Part shown: positions 42,777 through 51,238 of the stretch, in pieces
How positions within the stretch are numbered: position 1 is the first letter of the stretch
How the letters are laid out: every line of letters begins with the position of its first letter
Assembly (NCBI GenBank): GCA_937900045.1
Contig: CALCEB010000085.1
Location: 1-64,000, forward strand
DNA length: 64,000 nt
Origin: an uncultured Acidobacteriota bacterium
GTDB taxonomy: Bacteria; Acidobacteriota; Terriglobia; UBA7540
Direction of reading: 5' to 3'
Program-made: the position numbers and the translations under genes
The notes under the pieces: generated by a model
What the model was told of the DNA's origin: nothing
What the model saw: only the letters and a program-made list of their open reading frames with translations
Database searches by the model: none

Positions 42777-44492
42777 TTAGAACTCTGCTTCCCGGATGTC
42801 CCGCAGGACAAGTTGGATGCTGGGCTCCTCAAAAAACGTATTCTCCTCGACGGTGAAGACCAGCGTGACGGCCTGCCCGGCCTTGAAATTGCTGTAACGC
42901 GAGGCAAAGTTCCATCCCACAGCGTCCAGGGACGTTCCATTCGCACTTACCCTTAATTTTAGATGCTTCTCCTTCATCACACGGGGTGGAGTTTCCAATT
43001 TTCCAGTTGCTGAAAGCACCGGCTTCGGGTTTCCGAAACCGCAAGGCTCGAGCTTTTTCAACTCGGCCAGGGTCACCCAATCAATTTCGGCAAGGTTCAC
43101 TTGCAGGTCTACTTTTAGTGTCGGCTCCAAGTCCTCCTCGGTCAGAATAGTCTGAGCGTGCCTCTCAAGGGTGTCTGCCAGATCCTCGATCCGGGCGGCT
43201 GGAAGGCTGAAACCCGCAGCTTGTGCATGGCCTCCGTAACGCTCAAAGAGCGGAGCTGCCTGGTCCAAAGCATTCAGCAGGTGAAAGCGTGAAATGGACC
43301 GCCCGGAGCCGTAGCCAACTTCGCCCTCCACAGCCACCACCAATGCCGGCCGGTTGAACCGCTCCACCAACCGCGAGGCTACGATGCCGATGACGCCGCG
43401 GTGCCAACCCTTACCCGCGAAGACTAAAGTCTTGCGCTGGGTCATTTCCGGGCGCCGGTCGATTTCCGCCAGGCTTTCGTTCAGGATTCTCTCTTCCACC
43501 TGCTGGCGTTCGCGGTTGAGGCTCTCAAGATGCTGGGCGATGGCCGCCGCATCCCCATCCTGCGCCGTAAAAAGCGCGATCACTTCCTTGGCATGATCCA
43601 TCCGCCCTGCGGCATTCAGCCGGGGAGCGATCCGGAAGGCAACGTCGGTGGCGGTGATGGCCTTTCCCTCCATTCCCGAGGCGGCCAGGAGCGCCTCCAG
43701 ACCGCGGCGGCCGGCTATCACATTCTGTGCCGCAGGCGCCACCTCTTTCAAAGCCTCAAGGCCCAGGCTCGCAATGACCCGGTTCTCGCCCACCAAAGGA
43801 ACCACGTCCGCGATCGTGCCGATGGCCACGATCTTCAGGTAGGACCGCAGCCGCCTCTCATTCATTCGCGATCCGAGCAGAGCCTGCACCAATTTCAGGC
43901 AGACGCCCGCCCCGGAAAGGTTCTTATCGGGATACGGGCAATCCGGCCGGCGGGGATTCAGGATAGCGCAGGCGGCGGGCAAGCGGCCCTCGGGAAGATG
44001 ATGGTCAGTGATGATGCAATCGATTCCCCGCTCCCGGGCGCGATCCACCGCTTCATGCTCGCGGATGCCCGTATCCACACTCACCACCAGGCCGAATCCT
44101 TCTGCCGCCGCCCGTTCCATCACCTCGGCTCTCATGCCATAACCCTCTTCCAGCCGGTGCGGCACATGGACGGCGGCATCCGCGCTGAGCGAGCGCAGAG
44201 CCGTCAGCAGTGTCACCACTGCGGTGGTTCCATCCACGTCGTAATCGCCATAGATCAGAATCTTTTCCTTCTGGTCGATGGCGCGGCGCAGGCGGGCGAC
44301 GGCGGCTTCCATGCCCGCCATGAGGAAAGGATCATGCAGTTGGGAGAGATGAGGATGCAGGAAGTGGTCCGCCGCCTCGGGAGTGTCCGCGCCGCGCAGC
44401 GCCAGCAACCGCGCCAGCAGCTTGGAGACGCCAAGCTGGCTTGAAATAGTCTTTACGGTCTCGTCTTGGACTTGGGGAATGATCCAGCGCAT
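42777..44492 (-). CDS. recJ: Single-stranded-DNA exonuclease RecJ
   Basis: A 571-residue RecJ. The DHH phosphoesterase motifs are complete: IYGDYDVDGTTAVVTLL (motif I), VSVDTGI (II), CIITDHHLPEG (DHH) and RLNAAGRMDHA (motif V region). The DHHA1 domain with GYGSGRSI..FHLL and GGHAQAAGFSL follows, then an OB-fold end. It degrades single-stranded DNA 5' to 3' in mismatch, base-excision and RecFOR repair. Length is normal. Confidence 0.96.
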   Translation of the reverse strand: MRWIIPQVQDETVKTISSQLGVSKLLARLLALRGADTPEAADHFLHPHLSQLHDPFLMAGMEAAVARLRRAIDQKEKILIYGDYDVDGTTAVVTLLTALRSLSADAAVHVPHRLEEGYGMRAEVMERAAAEGFGLVVSVDTGIREHEAVDRARERGIDCIITDHHLPEGRLPAACAILNPRRPDCPYPDKNLSGAGVCLKLVQALLGSRMNERRLRSYLKIVAIGTIADVVPLVGENRVIASLGLEALKEVAPAAQNVIAGRRGLEALLAASGMEGKAITATDVAFRIAPRLNAAGRMDHAKEVIALFTAQDGDAAAIAQHLESLNRERQQVEERILNESLAEIDRRPEMTQRKTLVFAGKGWHRGVIGIVASRLVERFNRPALVVAVEGEVGYGSGRSISRFHLLNALDQAAPLFERYGGHAQAAGFSLPAARIEDLADTLERHAQTILTEEDLEPTLKVDLQVNLAEIDWVTLAELKKLEPCGFGNPKPVLSATGKLETPPRVMKEKHLKLRVSANGTSLDAVGWNFASRYSNFKAGQAVTLVFTVEENTFFEEPSIQLVLRDIREAEF

Positions 44493-44761
44493 GAATGCTT
44501 CAGGAAGGGAAATTTAAGGGGGCTTTCGGGCAGCACCCGCTCAGCTCCTCGCGGAGTGGGACAGCCGCACAAGTTCAAGCAATACCACTTGCCAGGTTAC
44601 ACGGATCGAAAGCCTGCCAAGGCGCAACTCTCCTCAGTGTACCGCCGGTGGGTTGTTGTGCTGCCTTGACCGGTTGTAGGGGCGGACTCCGCGCGGCGGC
44701 TGCCCGCCCTCTTGCGGCAACGAATGTCATCCCGGCGCGACTTCAAGCGTCAAACGTTTGG
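44493..44761. other. Intergenic stretch between recJ and cold shock gene
   Basis: No gene is recognised. A short plus-strand frame (GQPHKFKQYHLPGY) has no family match known to me. Confidence 0.4.
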
Positions 44762-44965
44762 CTAGCTTGATCCCTGCCGGACGTTCGCCGCGCGTGGACC
44801 CTTCTGGCTTGTTTGCAAGTCGAATTCGACTTGAGCGCCTTCCTTCAAATGGTCGAAGTTAAGGCCCTCCAACGAGCTGCGATGGAAGAAAAGTTCCTGC
44901 CCATCATCTGCTTGGATAAACCCGAAACCCCGGTCCCGGACCAGCTTCTTCACAGTGCCATGCAT
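44762..44965 (-). CDS. Cold shock domain protein
   Basis: A 67-residue CspA-type protein. RNP1 is RGFGFIQ and RNP2 is LFFHRSS, each on its usual strand; the opening MHGTVKKLV and the closing KGPRAANV are standard. It binds single-stranded RNA and DNA and acts as an RNA chaperone, not necessarily cold-induced. Slightly unusual is the His at residue 2, where most have Lys or Ala. Confidence 0.94.
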   Translation of the reverse strand: MHGTVKKLVRDRGFGFIQADDGQELFFHRSSLEGLNFDHLKEGAQVEFDLQTSQKGPRAANVRQGSS

Positions 44966-45100
44966 GGTAATCCTCGAGGCGCAAAAGGAGACGTCGTTCC
45001 TGGCAGCTCGTCAAAACGGGAAGGCTGGCAAAGAACCTGCTTTCACGCTCTCAGGACTCTATCAGCGTTCCGGGAGTTTGTCAAAAGTGTGTGCGAATTG
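44966..45100. other. Intergenic stretch upstream of cold shock gene
   Basis: Presumably the cold shock promoter and leader. No confident box is read. Confidence 0.3.
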
Positions 45101-45226
45101 GTGGTGGTTCAGTTTGCTATAGCGCCGCTCTGTGAGCGGCGGAAATTATTGAGAAATCAAGTTCGGCGGTCCCGCCCCGGCGGGTAAGCTCCGAGCGCCG
45201 CTACTACACCTTACTGCGCCATTACT
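45101..45226. repeat. Inverted-repeat element (degenerate copy)
   Basis: GTGGTGGTTCAGTTTGCTATA begins the left arm; a right arm ends GCGCCATTAC. The arms match imperfectly and the central spacer keeps GAGAAATCAAGTT, also seen in the 14502 copy as ATTTCTCAAC. No target duplication. It ends 15 bases before the -35 box of the HigBA-type cassette. Confidence 0.5.
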
Positions 45227-45241
45227 GGGCTGGCCCTCAAC

Positions 45242-45270
45242 TTGACAGCAATACGTCAATGCCGTATAAA
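45242..45270 (+). promoter_or_regulatory. Promoter and likely operator of the HigBA-type cassette
   Basis: TTGACA (45242-45247), 17 bases, TATAAA (45265-45270). The expected transcript start falls at or next to the ATG at 45277, so the message may be leaderless. TTGAC, eight bases, GTCAA (45242-45259) is a small inverted repeat overlapping the -35 box and could be the antitoxin's operator. Confidence 0.65.
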
Positions 45271-45276
45271 GAAACA

Positions 45277-45606
45277 ATGAGTGCGGCGATCGCCTATACC
45301 AGCGTCTATGAGAAGCGGGCTGGCAAGTACCTCAGCAAGGATGAGCGCCACGCAATGGAATTGCACATCGCCAGCAATCCAGAAATCCACCCGATCCTGA
45401 CTGGAACAGGTGGTGTCCGGAAAGCACGCTGGGGCCGCCAAGGAACGGGAAAGCGCGGTGGGGTTCGAGTGGTCTACTTTTACCGGTCAACTGCAAGCGT
45501 AGTCTATTTTCTCGATATCTATGCCAAGACGGAGAAGGAAGATCTGACCCCGGCTGATAAACAGCTACTGAAAGAACTGGTTAATCGCCTGAAAGGTATT
45601 CAATGA
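45277..45606 (+). CDS. RelE/HigB-like toxin
   Basis: A 109-residue protein with the HigB/RelE layout: AYTSVYEKRAGKYLSKDER, GVRKARWGRQGTGKRGGVRVVYFY and VVYFLDIYAKTEKEDLTP. Basic residues in the GKRGGVRV stretch would contact mRNA. An in-frame ATG at 45259 lies inside the promoter, so 45277 is the better start. It comes before the antitoxin, the reverse of most type II cassettes but normal for higBA. The stop overlaps the next start (ATGA). Confidence 0.87.
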   Translation: MSAAIAYTSVYEKRAGKYLSKDERHAMELHIASNPEIHPILTGTGGVRKARWGRQGTGKRGGVRVVYFYRSTASVVYFLDIYAKTEKEDLTPADKQLLKELVNRLKGIQ

Positions 45607-45914
45607 AAAAGCCAAAACACTCTAAGATGGGCAAGCGCCTGATTGCCGCCATGATGGAAGTTGTGGGCCATGCCGAGGGGAGGATTGCACTTCCGGTGCG
45701 CTATGTGGATATTCCCGAAGACGTGGATGTGAGGGCGATCCGGGCAAAGCTGGGCATTTCGCAAGCCGAGTTCTCCCGCCGCTATGCCCTCAGCCCGCGC
45801 TCCGTCCAGGAATGGGAGCAAGGTCGCCGGCGTCCGGAGAGTGCGGTGCGCGCCTACTTGACGGTAATCGATCGAAACCCGGAAGCGGTGGAAAAGGCAC
45901 TCACCAGCAAGTAA
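45603..45914 (+). CDS. HigA-like XRE antitoxin
   Basis: A 103-residue protein. The N-terminal 40 residues are basic and extended. The helix-turn-helix is at about 47-90: RAIRAKLGISQAEFSRRYALSPRSVQEWEQGRRRPES, ending in the typical AVRAYLTVI helix. It should neutralise the toxin encoded just before and repress the shared promoter. Confidence 0.88.
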   Translation: MKKPKHSKMGKRLIAAMMEVVGHAEGRIALPVRYVDIPEDVDVRAIRAKLGISQAEFSRRYALSPRSVQEWEQGRRRPESAVRAYLTVIDRNPEAVEKALTSK

Positions 45915-46006
45915 CGGGACCGGCGGATTGCCCTAAGCCGAAGAGGCAGGGTCGCCGCTGCGGCTACCCGCACTCGGGCGACTATAAGGGTCACCCCAAG
46001 CCGCGG

Positions 46007-48466
46007 CTAATTCGATCCCCGCTCGTGTTTCAGCCGTTTGCGGATTGCAGCGGCGTCCGGGGCGTTGGGAGCAAGCTGAAGATAAGCTTCGAACTCCTTG
46101 CGCGCCTCAGCGCGATTGCCGCTCGCCGAGAAAGCTAGAGCCAGGTCGTGGTGCGCGTCGGCGGAGCCGGGGCTCATTCGCACCCACTGTTGCAGCGTCT
46201 GGATGGCTTGCTGGTTATCCTTTTGGGCAAGGTAGGCCTGTGCCAATCCGCGATAGACTTTTCCATCCTGCGGGGCCAGCCGCAAATACTCCTTGAAGTC
46301 AGTGACCGCCTCACTCCAGCTTCCCTTCCGGGCCAGCGCCTCCGCCAGCGCCAGGCGCGCCTCAATAAAGTCCGGCTGGGCACGCAAGGCTTCGCGGAAC
46401 TGGCCGATGGCGTCGTCGGTCTTGCCCTGTTGGAAGAGCGCCTGCCCCAGGGACAGGTGGGCCACGGCCAGATTCGGGGTGAGCTTGAGCGCCGCCTGCG
46501 CCTCGCGGGCCGCTTCCGTGGCGCGGCCCAGGTGGAGCAAAGACTGCGCCAACCCGGTGTGGGCGTCAGATGAATTCGGCTGAACTTTTAAGGCCGCTTG
46601 GAACGCCGCGGCGGCGCCCGCCCAGTTGCCGGAATGGAGCAGCGCCCCGCCCAGGTCCGTCTGCATGGCGGCATTGCTGGGATCGATGGCCAGGCTCTTG
46701 GTATAGGCGTCGATGGCTTTTTGCGCATCGCCTTTTTCCGCCAGCAGGTCTCCCAGCCGGCGCTCGTAGGACGCATCGTTCGGCGCCAAACCCGCAGCCG
46801 TTGCCGCTTCGCTGATGGCGCCGTCCATGTCGCCATTTTGCCGCAAAGCTTCCGCCAGCTTCAAATGCAGGGCTGCATCCCGCGGTTCTAGCTTCACGGC
46901 ATCACGAAAGGTTGGAACCGCCAGCGCATCGTTTCGTTCCGCTACCAGCACAGCGCCCAGAGCATTCAGGGCCTGCACGTAGTCCGGCCGCAGATGGACA
47001 GCCTGCGAAAGTTCGGAGTCTGCTCCGCTCAGGTTTCCCTGCGCCTTCAGCGCCAGACCCAGTCGGAAGTGGGCTGCGGCGCTTTTGGGAGCAAGGTCGA
47101 TAGCCTGCCGGTACTGGGAGACGGCCTGGGGCAGGTTTCCTGCCGCCTCGTAGGCATTGCCGAGGTTAATGTAGGAATCCGGGTCCTGGGGCCGCTCTGC
47201 CGCGTCCTGGCGGTATTCCTCAATAAATCCAGGGATGTCACTCGATGCATTCCTGGCCTCCGCCAGGTTGCGGCGGTAAGGGGCGGATTGCGGCGAAAGT
47301 TTGACCGCCCTCGCCAGGTCCTCAATGGCCATCTGCAGGTCGCCCGTCTCTCTGCGGATCAGGCCGATTTCCTCGTAAAGGGCGGCGTCGTTGGGCCGGA
47401 TTCGCAGCGCATCCTCATACTCTGCCACCGCCGCCTGGTGATTGCCCGCTGCCAGATAGGTCGAAGCCAGCTCCGTGTGCGCCTCCACATGGGCGGGGTG
47501 CAGGCCGATGACGCGCTGCAGCTCGTGAACGGCATCCTGGTAATCGCCCACCTTCCGCAGCGCCAGCGCCAGCGAATAACGGTAGTAAATGTTGTCCGGC
47601 CGCATCTTGACAGCCTGCTGATATTCCTGAATGGCGTGAACCTGGTCGCCACTATTGCTCAAGGTAGCCGCCAAATTGGCATGCAGGTCCGGGTCGTTGG
47701 GCCGCAGCTTCATAGTGGACCGGTACTCGGCGATGCCTTGTGTGGTGTTGCCGGAACGGATCAGCGCGTCCGCCAGCCCGGCGTGATCGTCGGCATTGAA
47801 GGGCGCAAGCTTGATGGCTTGGCGCCATTGCTGAATGGCGTTCGGTGTATCGCCTGCCTGGATGAGGCAAGCGGCGAAAGTGGCATGAATCTGGGCGCTC
47901 TTGGGATCAAGTTGAAGTGCCGCCTGGAATTCACGGGTGGACTCGGGAATCTGTCCCGTTTCGGAAAGCGCATTCGCCAGCCGCGCATAGGCGGCGGCGC
48001 TTTGCGGATAGACCTTCACTTCACTACGGTAAATTTGGACCGCATGGGGGGTCTGTCCAATCGCTTCGTAAAGCGCGCCAAGGTTGCGGTAAAGGTTTGG
48101 AATCGAGGGGTTTAGCTTCAGGGCGGATTGGTACTCGCGGATGGCGTCAGGAATTTGCTGGAGGCCCGCGTAAGCGCCAGCCAGGTTGTAATGCGCCGTC
48201 GAATCCTGCGGATTCAGCACGAGCGCCTGGCGGTAATCCTCCACGGCTTTTTCAAGCTGGCCGGCTTCGGCCAGCTTGTTGCCTTGGTTCACCAGCGCCG
48301 CTACCTTTGCGGGGTTGGAAGAAGTGGCGGGCAGAATATCATTAAAGGGTCCGAGGGTCGAGGCGGGATGGGCCGGGGTGTGACTCTGATGGGGCGCGGT
48401 GGCTTGTCCCAGCAGCAATGGACACGCTAACCCGATCGCTACAACGGATTGGATCAGGAACCTCAT
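46007..48466 (-). CDS. Exported protein of about 20 TPR repeats
   Basis: An 819-residue protein with a signal peptide (about residues 1-20, SVVAIGLACPLLLGQA). From about residue 50 almost to the end it consists of consecutive tetratricopeptide repeats of 34 residues with the A..Y..AL.L.P pattern (for example DYRQALVLNPQDSTAHYNLA and AVSQYRQAIDLAPKSAAAHFRLG). There is no enzymatic domain. It should form a long superhelix for protein binding at the cell envelope. Partner unknown. Repeat-rich genes like this are prone to length change. Confidence 0.9.
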   Translation of the reverse strand: MRFLIQSVVAIGLACPLLLGQATAPHQSHTPAHPASTLGPFNDILPATSSNPAKVAALVNQGNKLAEAGQLEKAVEDYRQALVLNPQDSTAHYNLAGAYAGLQQIPDAIREYQSALKLNPSIPNLYRNLGALYEAIGQTPHAVQIYRSEVKVYPQSAAAYARLANALSETGQIPESTREFQAALQLDPKSAQIHATFAACLIQAGDTPNAIQQWRQAIKLAPFNADDHAGLADALIRSGNTTQGIAEYRSTMKLRPNDPDLHANLAATLSNSGDQVHAIQEYQQAVKMRPDNIYYRYSLALALRKVGDYQDAVHELQRVIGLHPAHVEAHTELASTYLAAGNHQAAVAEYEDALRIRPNDAALYEEIGLIRRETGDLQMAIEDLARAVKLSPQSAPYRRNLAEARNASSDIPGFIEEYRQDAAERPQDPDSYINLGNAYEAAGNLPQAVSQYRQAIDLAPKSAAAHFRLGLALKAQGNLSGADSELSQAVHLRPDYVQALNALGAVLVAERNDALAVPTFRDAVKLEPRDAALHLKLAEALRQNGDMDGAISEAATAAGLAPNDASYERRLGDLLAEKGDAQKAIDAYTKSLAIDPSNAAMQTDLGGALLHSGNWAGAAAAFQAALKVQPNSSDAHTGLAQSLLHLGRATEAAREAQAALKLTPNLAVAHLSLGQALFQQGKTDDAIGQFREALRAQPDFIEARLALAEALARKGSWSEAVTDFKEYLRLAPQDGKVYRGLAQAYLAQKDNQQAIQTLQQWVRMSPGSADAHHDLALAFSASGNRAEARKEFEAYLQLAPNAPDAAAIRKRLKHERGSN

Positions 48467-48681
48467 TCCCCCGCTTGGACCTCCCTCAAAAGGGTCCCCA
48501 AAACTTAAGAATATACCTCCGGGCCTTACTTTGGCTCAGAAAAATGGCGGTGGACTTACTTGACAGTAACATCCTAGCCCTAACCCGGCATCGCCGGATT
48601 CAAAACAGTCCTAGAGTGTGGTCATTCCCGCGAAGCTTGTCCCCGCGAATGTGGGGTGCGGGAATCCATGCGCGGGCCGGG
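48467..48681. other. Intergenic stretch with hairpin repeat
   Basis: GTCATTCCCGCGAAGC..., a palindromic dispersed repeat type that also occurs at 51130 and 55540, lies at about 48621-48661. No gene is seen. Confidence 0.4.
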
Positions 48682-48721
48682 ACAAAAACAAAACGGGGCG
48701 AGCATGGCGCTCGCCCCGTTC
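48682..48721 (-). terminator. Intrinsic terminator of the PEP-CTERM gene
   Basis: On the minus strand AACGGGGCGAGC pairs with GCTCGCCCCGTT (stem of about 12) and is followed by TTTTGTTTTTG. Confidence 0.82.
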
Positions 48722-48778
48722 GTAAGTTCCATCTCAGTGGCTTCAGCGAAGTCAATGAAATCTAAAGGTTTATAACCC

Positions 48779-49180
48779 TTAGCTTAGGAAACGCCGCTTT
48801 GCCGCACCGGCCAAACCCAGCAATCCGGTTCCGGGCAGGATCAGTGATCCCGGCTCAGGCGTGCCAGTTCCGCCGCCAGCAGTCAGCGACAATTGGCTGA
48901 TAGCGAAATCGGTGCAATTCAACACACAACTGGTGAGGCTGTATTCGATCGAGATGATGTTTGCGCCAGGGGTCAGGTCCTGGACTCCCAGGAAGATCGC
49001 GCTGCCATCCTCGTTGCCATTGGAGGAGCCGTTCTCAGTGAACGTGCCGAGCAGGCCTGAGGCACCAAACGCCTGGATCTGGGCGCCAATTTCCGAAAGC
49101 CCCTTGATGGAACCGAGCGTGAGTGGACCGTTGCCGGGATTGGTGGTGGTCCAAATCAGGAAGTCCGCTGGGCTTTCCAC
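48779..49180 (-). pseudogene. PEP-CTERM protein, N-terminus missing
   Basis: A 133-residue frame that ends in a PEP-CTERM sorting signal: TPEPGSLILPGTGLLGL then AAKRRFL. The upstream part (ADFLIWTTTNPGNGPLTLGSI, then NGNEDGSAIFLGVQDL) is the usual extracellular beta-rich domain. It starts with a GTG at 49180 only two codons after an in-frame TGA, and no signal peptide is present, so the exported form cannot be made from this frame. The 5' part is lost. The terminator downstream is intact. Confidence 0.7.
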
Positions 49181-49343
49181 CCCTTTTCAGGCCCGGCATC
49201 CCCGGCGCTGTCCTCATGGGCGTCCCTACGGGATTTCAACGCCGGAGCCTTTGGCTGGCATTGAGCCGTCCCTCACACTGTGTTAGCCTGTTCATGAAGG
49301 GCCCGGCTTTTCAATTCCTGCCCCCAGGGATATTCACAACCGA

Positions 49344-50729
49344 ATGGATTGGGCTGCTGAGTTCAAATCATCACTCGATGGCGCGCTTCTCACCGGCGAG
49401 CCGGCGCGGGCCGAAGCGTCCGGTGACTTTGGAGCCGTGTTTCGGCGCATGCCGCAGGCAGTGGTGCGTCCGGCCACGGTCCAGGACGTTTCCCGCACCC
49501 TCAAGTTTGCCGCCAGCCGGTCACTGCCCGTTTCCACGCGCGGCGCAGGCCATTCGCAAAGCGGCCAGTCGCTTTCCAGCGGTATCGTATTGGATATAAA
49601 GTCTTTGGATAAAGTCCTGCGGTTGGAAGAAGGTAGCCTCACCGTCACTTGCCAGCCAGGAATTACTTGGCGGGCGCTGCTGGAGGAGCTTGCTCCGCGC
49701 CACCTTTCGCCCCCAGTGCTCACCAACAACCTGGACGTCACTGTGGGCGGGACGCTTTCAACGGCCGGGCTTGGGGTCTCCACGTGGCGGAACGGCACCC
49801 AGGCGGACCACTGCCTGGAGTTGGAGGTGGTGACGGGCTCAGGTGAGGTTTTGCGTTGCTCGCCAACATCCAACGCCGAATTGTTTGACGCCGTGCGCGG
49901 CGGAATGGGACAGTTCGGCGTTATGACTGAAGCCAAACTGCAACTGCGCCGTCACAAACCGCGCTTCCGCAGCTTTTACCTGCTTTATGAGCAACTTGGG
50001 ACGCTATTGGGGGATCTCAAACGCCTGATGGCTGAGGAGCGGTTTGATTATCTGGAATCCTGGTGTGTGCCGCTGCCGATGGGTTTTAAGGAGGTAAATG
50101 GCCAGCGCCAAGCCTTTGCTCAATGGTTTTTCCCGCTGCACGCCACGGTTGAGACCGGGAATGAGGCCCCCGAAGCCGCTACGAAGCTCGAGGGGTTGCA
50201 GTTTTACAAGCACGTCCACACCGAAAATGGCGATCTGCAGGCTTTTTTTGCCCGGCTTGATCCGCTTTTTGCTCTGTGGAAGCGGGCGGGCTTTTGGGAT
50301 TATGCCCATCCCTGGATGGAATGCATCCTACCTTGGGAAGCCACGGAATTTTATGTCGGGCAGGTCCTTGCACAAATGCAACCGCAGATGATCGCCGGGG
50401 GCCACATTCTGCTTTGGCCGGCTCGGGGCGAGGCAACGTCGCTTCCCCTCTTCATGCGGCCTAAAGGCAAATTGGCGATGGGTTTTGGCATCCTGCCTGC
50501 CGTTCCTTCCCGCTTCTTGCAGGATGCCCTGCCCCGCCTCAGCCAGGCCAGTTTGGCTTCGATGATGGTGGGCGGGAAGCGGTATCTCTCCGGTTGGATG
50601 GATTTCGATGCGGATCAATGGAAGGCTCACTACGGTGAGCAGTATGAACGGGTTAAGTCATTGAAGGCGAAGTACGACCCTTACGGTATCTTGAACCCGG
50701 AGTTTCTGAAGTTGGAATCGCGGTCGTAA
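49344..50729 (+). CDS. FAD-linked oxidase (cytokinin oxidase-like)
   Basis: A 461-residue flavoenzyme of the PCMH/VAO type. The FAD domain has VVRPATVQDVSRTLKFA, STRGAGHSQSGQS (the His of GHS is the site of covalent FAD attachment in plant cytokinin oxidases), NLDVTVGGTLSTAGLG and GGMGQFGVMTEAKL. The C-terminal half resembles the cytokinin-binding domain (DPLFALWKRAGFWDYAHPWMECILPW) and ends YDPYGILNPEFL. Substrate in a bacterium is uncertain; some bacterial relatives act on isopentenyl-type amines. It stands alone. Confidence 0.85.
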   Translation: MDWAAEFKSSLDGALLTGEPARAEASGDFGAVFRRMPQAVVRPATVQDVSRTLKFAASRSLPVSTRGAGHSQSGQSLSSGIVLDIKSLDKVLRLEEGSLTVTCQPGITWRALLEELAPRHLSPPVLTNNLDVTVGGTLSTAGLGVSTWRNGTQADHCLELEVVTGSGEVLRCSPTSNAELFDAVRGGMGQFGVMTEAKLQLRRHKPRFRSFYLLYEQLGTLLGDLKRLMAEERFDYLESWCVPLPMGFKEVNGQRQAFAQWFFPLHATVETGNEAPEAATKLEGLQFYKHVHTENGDLQAFFARLDPLFALWKRAGFWDYAHPWMECILPWEATEFYVGQVLAQMQPQMIAGGHILLWPARGEATSLPLFMRPKGKLAMGFGILPAVPSRFLQDALPRLSQASLASMMVGGKRYLSGWMDFDADQWKAHYGEQYERVKSLKAKYDPYGILNPEFLKLESRS

Positions 50730-51088
50730 CGCCGTGGTCCTCCACGCCGCATGGTGCCGGAGGGAACTAACGGGCTTGAGCCTAAAAGGTATTCCGGGTT
50801 TGGCCAGAAACAAGGATGCGCCCAAAAGCCACCGGACCGGGCATTGCTGTCCGTGGCCACCAGCCTGCCGTGCTTCCGTATACGGCGTATCGCTTCGATA
50901 CACAGCTCTTTTTCCACCACTGCCCTCGGCCTTTGGCTAGAATGGCATGGAGTCAAACATGGATTTGAACCGGGAACCGGTTTCCGGCGGGCCACGCGAG
51001 ATTTGGAATTACCCAAAACTGAGGGAACGAAGCTAGAATGTTTATGAAAACAAAGGGTCGGGGTTCTGGAACGTTACACCGGGAGTCA
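50730..51088. other. Intergenic stretch after FAD oxidase
   Basis: No gene, RNA or clear repeat is recognised. Confidence 0.4.
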
Positions 51089-51200
51089 CGGGCTGGCGCA
51101 GACGTTCCCAAGTCTGCGTCCCGATCAGCCGTCATTCCCGCGTAGGCGGGAATCCACATGTGCGCAGGATCGCCGGCTCCGCAAGGTCTGCGCCAGCCCA
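51089..51200. repeat. Nested inverted repeat
   Basis: GGGCTGGCGCAGAC (51090-51103) is matched by GTCTGCGCCAGCCC (51186-51199). Inside it ATTCCCGCGT and AGGCGGGAAT form a second hairpin at 51134-51153. A related outer arm (GGCTGGCGCAGACC) occurs at about 9237. It ends about 40 bases before the M16 peptidase start. Confidence 0.5.
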
Positions 51201-51238
51201 CATTTCACGAGATCAAAGAGTCCAGAGTGGAGGAATTG

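Noticed and set aside
46994..48115. A 373-codon plus-strand open frame opposite the TPR gene
   Set aside because: It arises from the regular TPR repeats and GC-rich codons on the other strand; no start signal or domain is visible.
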